The notes under the pieces were generated by a model. The model was not told the origin of the DNA. It ran no database searches and saw only the letters and a program-made list of their open reading frames with translations. 64,000 nucleotides of DNA from an uncultured Prevotellaceae bacterium (GTDB lineage: Bacteria; Bacteroidota; Bacteroidia; Bacteroidales; Bacteroidaceae): NCBI GenBank assembly GCA_900316505.1, contig ONDH01000007.1:1-64000 (forward strand), in the 5' to 3' direction. Shown here piece by piece: positions 1 through 7,702 of this stretch. The translations under genes were made by a program, and so were the position numbers. Each line of letters opens with the position of its first letter. Within the stretch, counting starts at the first letter, position 1.

Positions 1-435
1 TTTCAGTTGTTTCATCTCGTGGTCGAAGTTATAGAAGCCGCGAATCTGCAAGTCATCGCGGACACGACGACCATCGGGGGTGATAGTTTCGTAGTGAGGG
101 ATGCCAGAAAAGTGGAAGAGTTCTTGTAGGCGGGTGAAATCATCGTTGGTGACGCAGACGGTCTCCTCGTCAGCCAACCACTCGGCCACATATTTCTTGT
201 AGGCATCGCTGCCTTCGGTAGTTGTGTCTTTTCTCCCCTCAACTTCTATTTCCAGTTGTACCATGAGTTTCGAATAGATGGGGCGGCTGACGTTTCCGCT
301 TATCTCGAACTTCCCGTCCTTCACGGCGTATTCTATAGGCGTAGGGGGGAGGTCGAACTTGTTGGTCATGACTGACAGGTCACCGCTAATGGTGAATTTT
401 TGTGCCCAGCTCGTCATTACAACGAGGGCAAGCAT
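1..435 (-). pseudogene. Damaged DUF4369/thioredoxin-like secreted protein gene, runs off the window
   Basis: The minus-strand frame stays open from an ATG at 435 to the window edge. After a hydrophobic start ending in SWAQ it reads like a DUF4369 domain (KFEISGNVSRPIYSKLMV). It then jumps, about 75 residues in, to what resembles the last third of a TlpA/thioredoxin fold (FHFSGIPHYETITPDGRRV, with the cis-Pro loop). The thioredoxin front half with a CxxC pair is absent, which suggests an in-frame internal deletion. A better start ATG lies at 458-456, but it is one base out of frame: a run of three A where four would give MNKTIITT followed by LALVV, a normal signal peptide. I infer a decaying gene, or an assembly or homopolymer error. 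The family assignment is moderately sure; the damage is inferred. Confidence 0.55.
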
Positions 436-489
436 CGTGGTGATGATGGTTTGTTCATTGTTATGTGTTTTTAGGTTGTTAAATACATT

Positions 490-1542
490 TTATAAAGGCG
501 AATAGTATAAACGTGTTCTGCTTTTTCCATTATTCTCGTCATCCTCCACATCCTCATCCATACATTGGATGTCGGACACCATGATGAGTTTATGATGGTA
601 TTTGCTCTTCTCATCCAGGGTTTCAGGACTAAGATATCCCAGGATGTCAGAAACAAATTCGTATCCCATGATGGATGAACCCTCAACATTCAGATTATAA
701 AAGTAGGAGATGGAATAGATGTTCCGCCATGCTCCGTCGACTTGCTTGTAACGCCTTGTCTGCAAGAGGTTCTCATGAGGGTCGAACAAGGACTCGTACA
801 TGGACTGATACACCACATTATGGTCAATGGTCATCAGCGTTTCTTTCATCATGCTCAGCTTCCCATCATAGTACGAGAAATCTTGTCTTTGCCATTCTCT
901 CCCATCCAGAAGCGTATTATAGATAGAATCAATCCGCGTTGTCAATCTTCCTTCCTTATCATAACGCATGATGGCAACACCTCTTTCGGGCAACTGAGTG
1001 TTCAGGTATTCATACGTCTCCTTGACTTGATTCCCCTTGGCATCGTATTCATTCTGTATGATCTCCGTTTGGGTCCATTCTTCAGGCTTATCTTGCCTCC
1101 TCCCATACCTAGAGGAAGAGAGCTGTTTCCCTTCTTGGTTATAGGTGTAATCGCATCTGAGTTGTGTCACCATCTGCCCCCTTGCATACTGCACAACCCT
1201 TGTTTGCAGCTTTTCCCCATGACTGCCATAGGTGTTGTGACGCTTTTGCAAAAGTACCCACTCCCCTTCTTTTCGATCGAAGACGGCCCGCAGGGTGTCA
1301 CGTCCTTGTTCGTCATAGAAATACTCACGTTTGTTGGTCAAGGACCACCCGTCCTCATTCCTCTTGTAATAAAGGATTTGTTCCGTTTGCCCCTTCACGT
1401 TATAGGCGAACTCAATTTTTCGCTCCGTCCAGACACCATACGTCACGATGCTGTCAAGACGCTCTGTGTAGTGCGCCTTTGTCTGTGCCTCAATGCCGAG
1501 GGTGGGCAAAAAAACTAGAAAGAGTGTTGCTAATCTTTTCAT
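490..1542 (-). CDS. Secreted YD-repeat-like protein, function unknown
   Basis: The 350-residue product has a clear signal peptide (residues 1-20, ending IEAQ). The rest is built of repeated beta-strand units rich in aromatic residues: YFYDEQGRDT, YTYNQEGKQL, NEYDAKGNQV, MRYDKEGRLT, FSYYDGKLS. This Y-x-Y-D-x-x-G-(K/R) spacing resembles the YD/RHS-type repeats of many exported Bacteroidota proteins. It ends in an acidic stretch (DEDVEDDENN) and a short aromatic tail. No catalytic motif is visible. It is probably a periplasmic or surface protein. It stands alone, with its own -7 box at 1587-1594. The exact family and role are not known to me. Confidence 0.7.
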   Translation of the reverse strand: MKRLATLFLVFLPTLGIEAQTKAHYTERLDSIVTYGVWTERKIEFAYNVKGQTEQILYYKRNEDGWSLTNKREYFYDEQGRDTLRAVFDRKEGEWVLLQKRHNTYGSHGEKLQTRVVQYARGQMVTQLRCDYTYNQEGKQLSSSRYGRRQDKPEEWTQTEIIQNEYDAKGNQVKETYEYLNTQLPERGVAIMRYDKEGRLTTRIDSIYNTLLDGREWQRQDFSYYDGKLSMMKETLMTIDHNVVYQSMYESLFDPHENLLQTRRYKQVDGAWRNIYSISYFYNLNVEGSSIMGYEFVSDILGYLSPETLDEKSKYHHKLIMVSDIQCMDEDVEDDENNGKSRTRLYYSPL

Positions 1543-1586
1543 AATAGTGATACAATTTAACTTTGATGAAACATTTTTGTTTGCTG

Positions 1587-1594
1587 CAAAGTTA
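1587..1594 (-). promoter_or_regulatory. Bacteroidota -7 box for the 490-1542 gene
   Basis: On the minus strand this reads TAACTTTG, matching the TAnnTTTG consensus. It lies 45 nt before the ATG at 1542. No TTTG was found at the expected 19-21 nt upstream spacing. Confidence 0.5.
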
Positions 1595-1617
1595 CGCCTT
1601 TTGTCCTCAAAACACCA

Positions 1618-1690
1618 AGAAAATGAATTTACAAAAATTTTACATTTTCATTCGGGGGTGGAAAATGAATTTACAAAAATTTTACAAAAT
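1618..1690. repeat. Two direct copies of an AT-rich word
   Basis: The word AAATGAATTTACAAAAATTT followed by TAC occurs at 1621 and again at 1663, 42 bp apart. It lies in the gap between two minus-strand genes. After it, 1700-1790 holds only CTAATTC/CTCATTC-type words and no gene. Confidence 0.75.
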
Positions 1691-1789
1691 CCTCATAGTC
1701 TTCTATCTATCAGATACTTGCAAAAAAGTTACCTCTCAACTTCCAATAGTCAACTTCCACCCCGCATGGCAACTCCTAATTCCTCATTC

Positions 1790-2713
1790 CTAATTCTTCA
1801 CTCCGTACCCTTTCGCTACCAATGCACCGCTGATATTGTGCCACACACTGAAAATGGCACCAGGGATGGTTGCCAAAGGAGCAGAGGCAAAGTGGAGGGT
1901 TGCCAACGAGCAGGCAAGTCCGCTGTTCTGCATGCCCACCTCGATGCTGATGGCAGCACGTTTGGCGTGAGAGAGTCCCAACAGACGCCCCAAACCATAA
2001 CCGAGTGCCAAACCGCTGAGGTTGTGCAACACCACCACGAGGATGACGATGAGACCACCTGTCATGAGTTTGTCAGCGTTATGTCCCACGATGATGCCCA
2101 CCACACCCGTAATCATCAGAGTGGAGAAGGCAGGCAGATAAGCCACCGCATGCTTGGTGAAGGTAGGCAAATACTTCTGAATGAGGAAACCCGCCACGAT
2201 GGGCGCAATCACCACATAGACAATCGAGAGCAACATGCCCCATGCATCCACATTGACGAAGGTGCCAGCCATCAACCATGTGAGGAAGGGTGTCATCAGA
2301 GGAGCCAACAGGGTGGAAGTGGCAGTCATGCCTACCGACAGCGCCAAGTCGCCCTTCGCCAGATAGGTGATGACATTCGATGCCGTGCCACCCGGACAGC
2401 ACCCCACCAAAATCACACCCAATGCCAAGTCGGCAGGCAACCCGAACGCCTTCGTGAGCAACCATGCCATCAGCGGCATGATGGTGAACTGAGCCAGACA
2501 CCCAATCAGCACATCCTTCGGACGGCTGAACACCACCTTGAAGTCGCTGACATTCAGTGTCAAGCCCATCCCGAACATGATGAGTCCCAACATCGGGTTA
2601 ATCAACCACGTGTCAATCTTGCTGAACGGCTCAGGCAGCAAGAACGACACCACTGCCATCACCAACACCAACACACCCATCCATCGGGCAATAAAATCAC
2701 ATATCTTTTTCAT
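1790..2713 (-). CDS. Bile acid:sodium symporter (BASS) family transporter
   Basis: This is a hydrophobic protein of 307 residues with about nine or ten predicted membrane segments. It has the BASS-family features MLGLIMFGMGLTL near the N-terminus and a GCCPGGTASNVITYLAKGD stretch, the signature of this fold, near residue 110. An EVGMQNSGLACSLA segment near the C-terminus is also typical. Family members carry organic anions (bile acids, pantoate, 2-keto acids) with Na+; the substrate here cannot be read from sequence. I chose the MKKICDFIARW start at 2713, because the upstream in-frame extension contains the promoter (2734-2741) and looks non-coding. Confidence 0.88.
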   Translation of the reverse strand: MKKICDFIARWMGVLVLVMAVVSFLLPEPFSKIDTWLINPMLGLIMFGMGLTLNVSDFKVVFSRPKDVLIGCLAQFTIMPLMAWLLTKAFGLPADLALGVILVGCCPGGTASNVITYLAKGDLALSVGMTATSTLLAPLMTPFLTWLMAGTFVNVDAWGMLLSIVYVVIAPIVAGFLIQKYLPTFTKHAVAYLPAFSTLMITGVVGIIVGHNADKLMTGGLIVILVVVLHNLSGLALGYGLGRLLGLSHAKRAAISIEVGMQNSGLACSLATLHFASAPLATIPGAIFSVWHNISGALVAKGYGVKN

Positions 2714-2733
2714 CTTGTGTTCCAAATTTAATG

Positions 2734-2741
2734 CAAAGATA
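2734..2741 (-). promoter_or_regulatory. -7 box for the BASS transporter
   Basis: The minus strand reads TATCTTTG, 20 nt before the chosen start. This supports the 2713 start over the longer in-frame ATG at 2854. Confidence 0.5.
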
Positions 2742-3022
2742 AAACTTTTAAGTGAAAAGTGCCCCAAGAAAGTGAAATAATGTTTTTTCAACTGTGCTTG
2801 AAAGGTGAAAAATCGGAGGATAGATGTGCTATCGATGTGTTGCACAAAAACCAAAATTCGAAAGGAACTATAGGAAGAGAATAATCATTTGAAGAGTGAT
2901 GGGTCGGAATTAAGAGTTAAGATATAGGAGAGAGGGGTGAGGCATACGCTTCTTGTGCTCACTTGCATCCACATAAGAGGCTCAGAAATGTTCTCTCCGG
3001 CGCCTCAGTCGTTATCTCTCGG

Positions 3023-3252
3023 GATATGACGAGTGTCAGAGCTTGGAGATGGCGAGTGACAGAGCTTGGAGATGACGAGCGTCAGAGCTGGGAGATGACG
3101 GAAGTGACGAGGCGGAGATGACGAGTGTGACAAAGCGGAGATGACGAGTGTGACAAAGCAGAGATGACGAGTGTGAGGCAGTGGTGGACACGAGCAAGCA
3201 TGAGCGGAGATGACGAAAGAGAGCCTTGTGAGATGATGTAGAGTTACGCGGA
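3023..3252. repeat. Tandem array A: ten units of exactly 23 bp
   Basis: Ten consecutive 23-bp units start at 3023, 3046, 3069, 3092, 3115, 3138, 3161, 3184, 3207 and 3230. Most begin GAGATGACGAGTGT or a close variant, followed by a more variable second half (CAGAGCTTG, GACAAAGCG, GAGGCAGTG). Units 5 and 6 differ at one base. Unit 8 has diverged but keeps the length. The period is prime to 3 and the units are not coding. The gap upstream (2742-3022) shows no gene. Confidence 0.9.
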
Positions 3253-3265
3253 AAGTTCTATGAGT

Positions 3266-3357
3266 GAGACCCCGTTGGGTGTATGGGTGAGGTGCCGTTT
3301 GGTGTATGGGTGAGACACCAACACCTGTATGGGTGAGATACCTCAACAGCTGTGGGC
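3266..3357. repeat. Tandem array B: four units of exactly 23 bp
   Basis: Four units start at 3266, 3289, 3312 and 3335. Each begins GAG and the first three end TGTATGGGT, with a variable centre (ACCCCGTTGGG, GTGCCGTTTGG, ACACCAACACC). The fourth ends TGTGGGC. The array is 13 nt out of phase with array A, so it is a separate run with the same period. From 3358 to 3666 I see no gene. Confidence 0.88.
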
Positions 3358-3666
3358 TAGAAGACGGGGTGCGGCAGAATAGATTAGTACTAACCCCCAA
3401 CCGTCTCCATGTGTAATGTGAAACAATACGGGATGAAAAAGTGTAATAATAAAGGTTGATAGTTGACAACAAAGACGCTTGTGAATTATGTGAATTGTGA
3501 ATATTGCGAATTTCACTCTGAAGCTAATGAGTGGTCAGCTTATCGCCGAACTCACATTAAATTGATTGCCAAACTGGTCATCTTTGTTTTGTCATGCAAA
3601 GATACGAAGACACTCAACTTCTGCAACACGTGATCAGCAAATAACTCACACGAATAACCTCAAAAT

Positions 3667-3735
3667 CGACATCGTCGACGTCGGTTTGCCGACATCGTCG
3701 ACATCGACGCACCGACATCGTCGACATCGACTCTG
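3667..3735. repeat. Tandem array C: three units of exactly 23 bp
   Basis: Units at 3667, 3690 and 3713 share CGACATCGTCGAC and then vary (GTCGGTTTGC, ATCGACGCAC, ATCGACTCTG). The sequence is unrelated to arrays A and B, but the period is again 23. The CGACATCGTCG core is partly self-complementary. Confidence 0.88.
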
Positions 3736-3807
3736 AGGTTGTGGAAGAGGGTCAACGCAGGTCTTGAAGGAGAGGGAACGACGGAAAGGGAGTCAGAGGA
3801 GCTACAG

Positions 3808-3860
3808 CTTGAATACAAATTGGTGTCTTCAAGCCAAATGAAAAAGCATATTCAAGGCTT
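3808..3860. repeat. Hairpin repeat shared with the end of the 26.4-26.6 kb array
   Basis: The stretch from CTTGAATACAAATTGGTGTC through TTCAAGCCAAATGAAAA to TATTCAAGG is nearly identical to 26616-26668. GCTTGAA and TTCAAGC pair to form a stem. At 26 kb this sequence closes a 23-bp array, so its presence here suggests the remains of a similar array. Confidence 0.85.
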
Positions 3861-3961
3861 CCTTAAGCAGCACAGGGGTGATTGGCTGAACATGGTGGAA
3901 ACGGGATTTACGGAGAATAACGCTTCGAATTAGTGATTCCAATCGTCTGGAATCATCCGAT

Positions 3962-4002
3962 AAAAAAAAGAAAAGAGGTTGCACATTCCTATGCAACCTC
4001 TT
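3962..4002 (-). terminator. Rho-independent terminator after tRNA-Met
   Basis: A perfect 11-bp stem (3973-3983 with 3992-4002, AAGAGGTTGCA) encloses an 8-nt loop. On the minus strand it is followed by a T-rich run (CTTTTCTTTTTTTT). It begins 4 nt past the tRNA 3' end. Confidence 0.9.
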
Positions 4003-4005
4003 GTT

Positions 4006-4082
4006 TGGTAGCGGGGGAGGGGCTCGAACCCTCGACCTCCGGATTATGAATCCGACGCTCTAACCAGCTGAGCTACCCCGCC
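4006..4082 (-). tRNA. tRNA-Met (anticodon CAT), elongator type
   Basis: On the minus strand the gene begins GGCGGGGTAGCTCAG and has anticodon loop TTCATAA, T-arm GGTTCGAGCC and an encoded CCA. The acceptor stem closes with G1:U72, not the mismatch of an initiator. It could in principle be the tRNA-Ile with a lysidine-modified CAT, but the body resembles elongator Met. A -7 box (TACCTTTG on minus) lies at 4113-4120 and a terminator follows. Confidence 0.92.
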
Positions 4083-4112
4083 ATCACTACGGGCTTTTTC
4101 CGTTAGCGAGTG

Positions 4113-4120
4113 CAAAGGTA
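4113..4120 (-). promoter_or_regulatory. -7 box for tRNA-Met
   Basis: The minus strand reads TACCTTTG, 31 nt upstream of the mature tRNA 5' end. Confidence 0.55.
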
Positions 4121-4232
4121 GGAAAAAAATAGGAATTAGGAATTAGGAATTGGGAATTATTTTCGCAGAAAGGGCGTTTTTTTTAATTTCGTCCTCTTTT
4201 TTGAGTGGGAATAGCCGTCTTCGGGACAAAAA

Positions 4233-4300
4233 ATGATGGAAAAGTGACAATTCCTCACTCCTCATTCCTCATTCCTCATTAAAAATTCGTACCTTTGCAC
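4233..4300 (+). promoter_or_regulatory. 68-bp promoter module upstream of fabI
   Basis: The module runs as follows: ATGATGGAAAAGTGACAATTC, four 7-bp words (CTCACTC, CTCATTC, CTCATTC, CTCATTA), an 8-nt spacer, TACCTTTG (-7 box, 4290-4297), then CAC. The same 68 bp, with two mismatches, occurs in reverse orientation at 18506-18573 in front of tRNA-Leu. The -33 position falls inside the heptamers and holds no TTTG. From here to the fabI ATG there is a leader of about 110 nt. Confidence 0.8.
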
Positions 4301-4413
4301 CCGATTTTAATAATCAAGGCTGCGTCTCAGCATTGCTTAAGCGAGCTTGGCACTGCCTTTGACTGGCACTCGATTTACACAGGTAATATATAATAAGGTA
4401 TTGAAAACGAATT

Positions 4414-5277
4414 ATGGCTTACAATTTGTTGAAAGGTAAAAAGGGAATTATTTTTGGTGCACTCAACGATCAGTCCATCGCTTGGAAGGTGGCTGAACGC
4501 GCAGTGGAAGAGGGTGCACAAATCGTACTCACAAATACAGCTGTTGCTTGCCGCATGGGTACCATCGCGGAGCTGGCAGAGAAGACCAATGCTACTGTGA
4601 TTGCTGCCGACGCTACAAGCGTGGAGGATTTGGAGATGCTTTTCGCTGAGGCTCAGAAGGCGCTAGGCGGTCAGATTGACTTTGTGCTCCATTCTTGCGC
4701 CATGAGTGCCAACATGAGAAAGAAGCGCACGTATGATGACCTCGATTACAGCCTCTTGGACAAGACGCTGGACATTTCTGCCATTTCTTTCCACAAGATG
4801 TTGCAGGTGGCTAAGAAGATGGATGCACTGGCTGAGAACGCGAGTGTGCTGGCACTGACTTATGTGGCAAGCCACCGCACGTTCTTTGGTTACAACGACA
4901 TGGCTGACGCGAAGTCTCTGCTGGAGTCTATCGCCCGTTCGTTCGGTTACATCTATGGTCGTGAGAAGGGTGTGCGTGTGAACACCATCAGCCAGTCACC
5001 TACTTACACCACTGCTGGTTCGGGCATCAAGGGTTTTGATGGTCTTTACGACTTCTCTGACCGCATGTCTCCTCTTGGCAATGCAAGCGCTGACGAGTGT
5101 GCGGACTATTGCATCGTGATGTTCTCTGACCTCACGAAGAAGGTGACCATGCAGACGCTCTTCCATGATGGCGGTTTCTCCAACATGGGTATGTCGCTGC
5201 GCGGCATGACTCAGTACAACAAGTCCTTCATCGAGGAGAACACCGATAAGGAAACGGGTAAGATTATCTACGGATAA
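4414..5277 (+). CDS. fabI: Enoyl-[acyl-carrier-protein] reductase
   Basis: The product catalyses the last reduction of each fatty acid elongation cycle (trans-2-enoyl-ACP to acyl-ACP) in the cytosol. At 287 residues it is slightly longer than the E. coli enzyme. It has an atypical SDR nucleotide-binding N-terminus (GIIFGALNDQSIAW, residues 11-24). The catalytic pattern is Y150, Y160, then six residues to K167 (GYNDMADAK), matching the FabI Tyr-Tyr-Lys arrangement. It stands alone, transcribed from the module at 4233-4300. The family call is secure. Confidence 0.96.
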   Translation: MAYNLLKGKKGIIFGALNDQSIAWKVAERAVEEGAQIVLTNTAVACRMGTIAELAEKTNATVIAADATSVEDLEMLFAEAQKALGGQIDFVLHSCAMSANMRKKRTYDDLDYSLLDKTLDISAISFHKMLQVAKKMDALAENASVLALTYVASHRTFFGYNDMADAKSLLESIARSFGYIYGREKGVRVNTISQSPTYTTAGSGIKGFDGLYDFSDRMSPLGNASADECADYCIVMFSDLTKKVTMQTLFHDGGFSNMGMSLRGMTQYNKSFIEENTDKETGKIIYG

Positions 5278-5293
5278 CCAACCGGCTGGGCGT

Positions 5294-7696
5294 TTATTTA
5301 CGGATAAAGACTATGGAATGGTTCTGCTCCACATGGATTGTGAGGGTGGAACCATTCTTTTTGATGCGGGTTTCGTCGGGAAACACGGGTTTCCACTTTT
5401 TCAGTGGAAGGTCGGAGGTTGACAGTTGACAGTCGGTGTCGCCTTTGAAGTTGCTGATGAGGAGATAGGTGCATCCTGCATCGGGCACTATGACGCCATT
5501 CCAACCTTCGGGCAGCTTGTCTTTCAGCGAAACGAGTTTCGATGCCATCTTTTCTGTCTGCTTGGCATTGATGCGGCTGTAGTACACAAGGTTTCGTGCA
5601 TCAACCACCTCACCAGCCTCCACCTTTCGTGGGGTGTTGGAATAGAGTGGGTAGAGCTTGGATGTGTAGATGGAGTTGTTTGCAGTTCGATCGCCAAAGG
5701 CCATGAGAGTTGAGCCCCCAGAGCCCCCTCCAACTCCCCCAAGGGGGAGGGTTGGGTTAGAGTTAGGGTTAAGGTTAGGGTTAACGTTGATAACTCCCAA
5801 TTCGTTGTCGATGTTCACCCATGGGCTTTCGAAGGTGAGCATCTGTGAACCATCTGTTGTCTGTTGCTTGGTGGTTGTTGCCCCCTTATAATATAATGTA
5901 CGCGAGGTTGCCATGAGCTCATCTGTGGAGATGGCCAACAAGCCTCCTTTCGCTGCAGTGATGGTGGCAGGTGCATTGGCAGTCACGTAATCGAGATAGA
6001 TGAGGGCATTCTTGGGGGTGGAGTAGAGGACAAAGCGGTGGTTGAGTGTGCCATCGTTGGTGTTCAGTTCTCCGTTCATCACATAGCTGTCGCCTTCCAG
6101 AAGGTAGTTGCCTTTCACCACAGGGGTGGCATTTGTTCGTTTGCCCTGCACTTCATACCAGCCAAGGATGTTGCCTGTGTTGTTGGCGCGATAGGGCACC
6201 ACAATCTTGTTCTTGTCGGGTGAGTTGGCTGCGAAATAGCCCGTGTAGGATTTCAGCCCTTCGCTCCATGAGAAGCAGGTGAAACGGTCATCAGTGGATG
6301 CACGGACAATGTTTTGGCAGGGGATGAGCTTTGCCTTGCTGTAGGTCTTGTTGAACTTGTCCCATTGGGTGGGTGTGAGTTTTGCGGTGGAAAGGATGTC
6401 GTGCATCAGATAGGTCATCATCACACGGTGGGCTTCCACACCCATACGGCGTGCTCCCACATCGGCACGAAGTAGCCATGAGCCGTCGGGGGTGGTCTTC
6501 TGACGCGCTTGGATGTATTTGTATGCCATGTTTTCCAACATCAGCGCATGAGGGTCTTGAAGGAAACAGGCAAGGGTGGAGTAGGAGGTGATTTGGTCGT
6601 AGAGGAAGAGGCTCCAGTCATTGCCGTTAGGCATTGCCAGTTCGCCGTCGGGAAGGGCAAGCCAGTTGAGGATGCTGTCCTGCACTTCCTGATTGTGGTG
6701 CATCAGTGCATTGGTCTTCCATGTTTCGGTGCCATGAAGTCCTTGCTGAAAAAGCTTGAGGGCAAGGGCTGCCTCACCCAATTCTTGCTGGACAACATTC
6801 TGGTAGGAGGTGTGGAAGAGATTGTGGTTCTGGAGTGAATAGTCGTCATAGAGGTTCTGCCCTTTGTAGAGGTCGGCAATGGTCTTGGTGTCATACCAAG
6901 CGTCGATGACGGTGGTGTTTGTCTGGTCGGAAGGGTGTGAATAGCTGTTGATGGCAAACTCGCGCAACCGCTCGAACCATTGGGGTGCCAACGCATCGTC
7001 GGGGAAAAGTCCCAATGTGGCTGCCAGCACGTCAGCCTCCCACCCGTTCTCTTCGGCTTTGGTGTCGCCTGCATAACCCGTGGGGATGCCGCGCTCCAGT
7101 TCGTAGTTGCACTCAGCCTTCAGCAGGGCGTAGATGTAGCTTTTCTGCGTGTCGCTGAGCTTGTCCCATTGGAAGAAGGCGGAATAAGCCACCGACATTG
7201 CCCACAGGGAGGACTCCCACACGTGGTCGGCATTGGAAACGGAACCCCAATAGTTGTTGCCCTTGCACACCTTGAGGCGGTTGGCTTTGTGGGTGGAATA
7301 AGCAAAGACCAGCGACTTTCTCGCCATGTCCTCCATCTTTTCCCATGTGACACCAGCGGGCAAGGCGACATGGGCAGGCTTGCCATACTTGACGAGGAAG
7401 GCGCATATCATGCTGAGGTCGGCATTGGGACGCACTCCCCGCTCGTCATTAGCCATCGTGTTCTCACCCTTGAAACACCCACATGGTTCGCCTTTGTCGT
7501 TGGGATATTCACACTCCTGAAAGTCGTTGACCATGTATTGGGAGAAGTTTGCCAGCATCTGCAGGAGGTCTTGCTTCATGGTGGCTTCCGATACAAAGTC
7601 GGAAGTGATGACGCCTTCCGTAAAAGACACAACATCCTCTTGAGCATGGACGGTGAATGCCCATGCCAAGAGGATGCATATAAGTGTTCGCTTCAT
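5294..7696 (-). CDS. Secreted protein resembling an alpha/alpha-toroid polysaccharide-active enzyme
   Basis: This 800-residue protein has a signal peptide (residues 1-18, ending TVHAQ). The first two thirds are helical and rich in Trp/Tyr/His (DHVWESSLWAMSVAY, ENGWEADVLAATLG, WSLFLYDQITSY), like the (alpha/alpha) toroids of polysaccharide lyases and hydrolases. The last third is beta-rich (TLNHRFVLYSTPKNALIYLD), like their C-terminal sandwich. I cannot name a CAZy family or substrate. It follows the aminotransferase gene by 6 bp and is last in the lptF operon. Residues about 634-660 (NPNLNPNSNPTLPLGG and a Gly/Ser run) are translated from a REP-like repeat. Residues near 765 (DCQLST) derive from a GTTGACA heptamer word. 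Confidence 0.6.
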   Translation of the reverse strand: MKRTLICILLAWAFTVHAQEDVVSFTEGVITSDFVSEATMKQDLLQMLANFSQYMVNDFQECEYPNDKGEPCGCFKGENTMANDERGVRPNADLSMICAFLVKYGKPAHVALPAGVTWEKMEDMARKSLVFAYSTHKANRLKVCKGNNYWGSVSNADHVWESSLWAMSVAYSAFFQWDKLSDTQKSYIYALLKAECNYELERGIPTGYAGDTKAEENGWEADVLAATLGLFPDDALAPQWFERLREFAINSYSHPSDQTNTTVIDAWYDTKTIADLYKGQNLYDDYSLQNHNLFHTSYQNVVQQELGEAALALKLFQQGLHGTETWKTNALMHHNQEVQDSILNWLALPDGELAMPNGNDWSLFLYDQITSYSTLACFLQDPHALMLENMAYKYIQARQKTTPDGSWLLRADVGARRMGVEAHRVMMTYLMHDILSTAKLTPTQWDKFNKTYSKAKLIPCQNIVRASTDDRFTCFSWSEGLKSYTGYFAANSPDKNKIVVPYRANNTGNILGWYEVQGKRTNATPVVKGNYLLEGDSYVMNGELNTNDGTLNHRFVLYSTPKNALIYLDYVTANAPATITAAKGGLLAISTDELMATSRTLYYKGATTTKQQTTDGSQMLTFESPWVNIDNELGVINVNPNLNPNSNPTLPLGGVGGGSGGSTLMAFGDRTANNSIYTSKLYPLYSNTPRKVEAGEVVDARNLVYYSRINAKQTEKMASKLVSLKDKLPEGWNGVIVPDAGCTYLLISNFKGDTDCQLSTSDLPLKKWKPVFPDETRIKKNGSTLTIHVEQNHSIVFIRK
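5722..5787. repeat. REP-like hairpin plus telomere-like hexamers inside a coding sequence
   Basis: CTCCCCC-AA-GGGGGAG forms a hairpin. It is followed by GGTTGGG and five 6-bp units (GTTAGA, GTTAGG, GTTAAG, GTTAGG, GTTAAC). The hairpin and GGTTGGG tail recur intergenically at 20509-20551. Here the element is read in frame on the minus strand as an Asn/Pro/Gly-rich loop. Confidence 0.8.
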
Positions 7697-7702
7697 GTGC
7701 GA

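Noticed and set aside
1493..2731. A 412-codon plus-strand open frame
   Set aside because: It is antisense to the BASS transporter gene. The His/Gln-rich product is a shadow, and the minus-strand gene has clear family motifs.
3005..3472. A 155-codon minus-strand open frame rich in Ser, His and Pro
   Set aside because: It is the translation of the 23-bp arrays A and B. It has repeats out of frame with codons, no start context and no protein-like composition.
3739..3933. A 64-codon plus-strand open frame after array C
   Set aside because: It reads through the hairpin repeat at 3808-3860, which is non-coding at its other copy (26616-26668).
5757..5787. Telomere-like GTTAGG units
   Set aside because: There are only five degenerate hexamers attached to a REP-like hairpin. 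Nothing suggests a replicon end.
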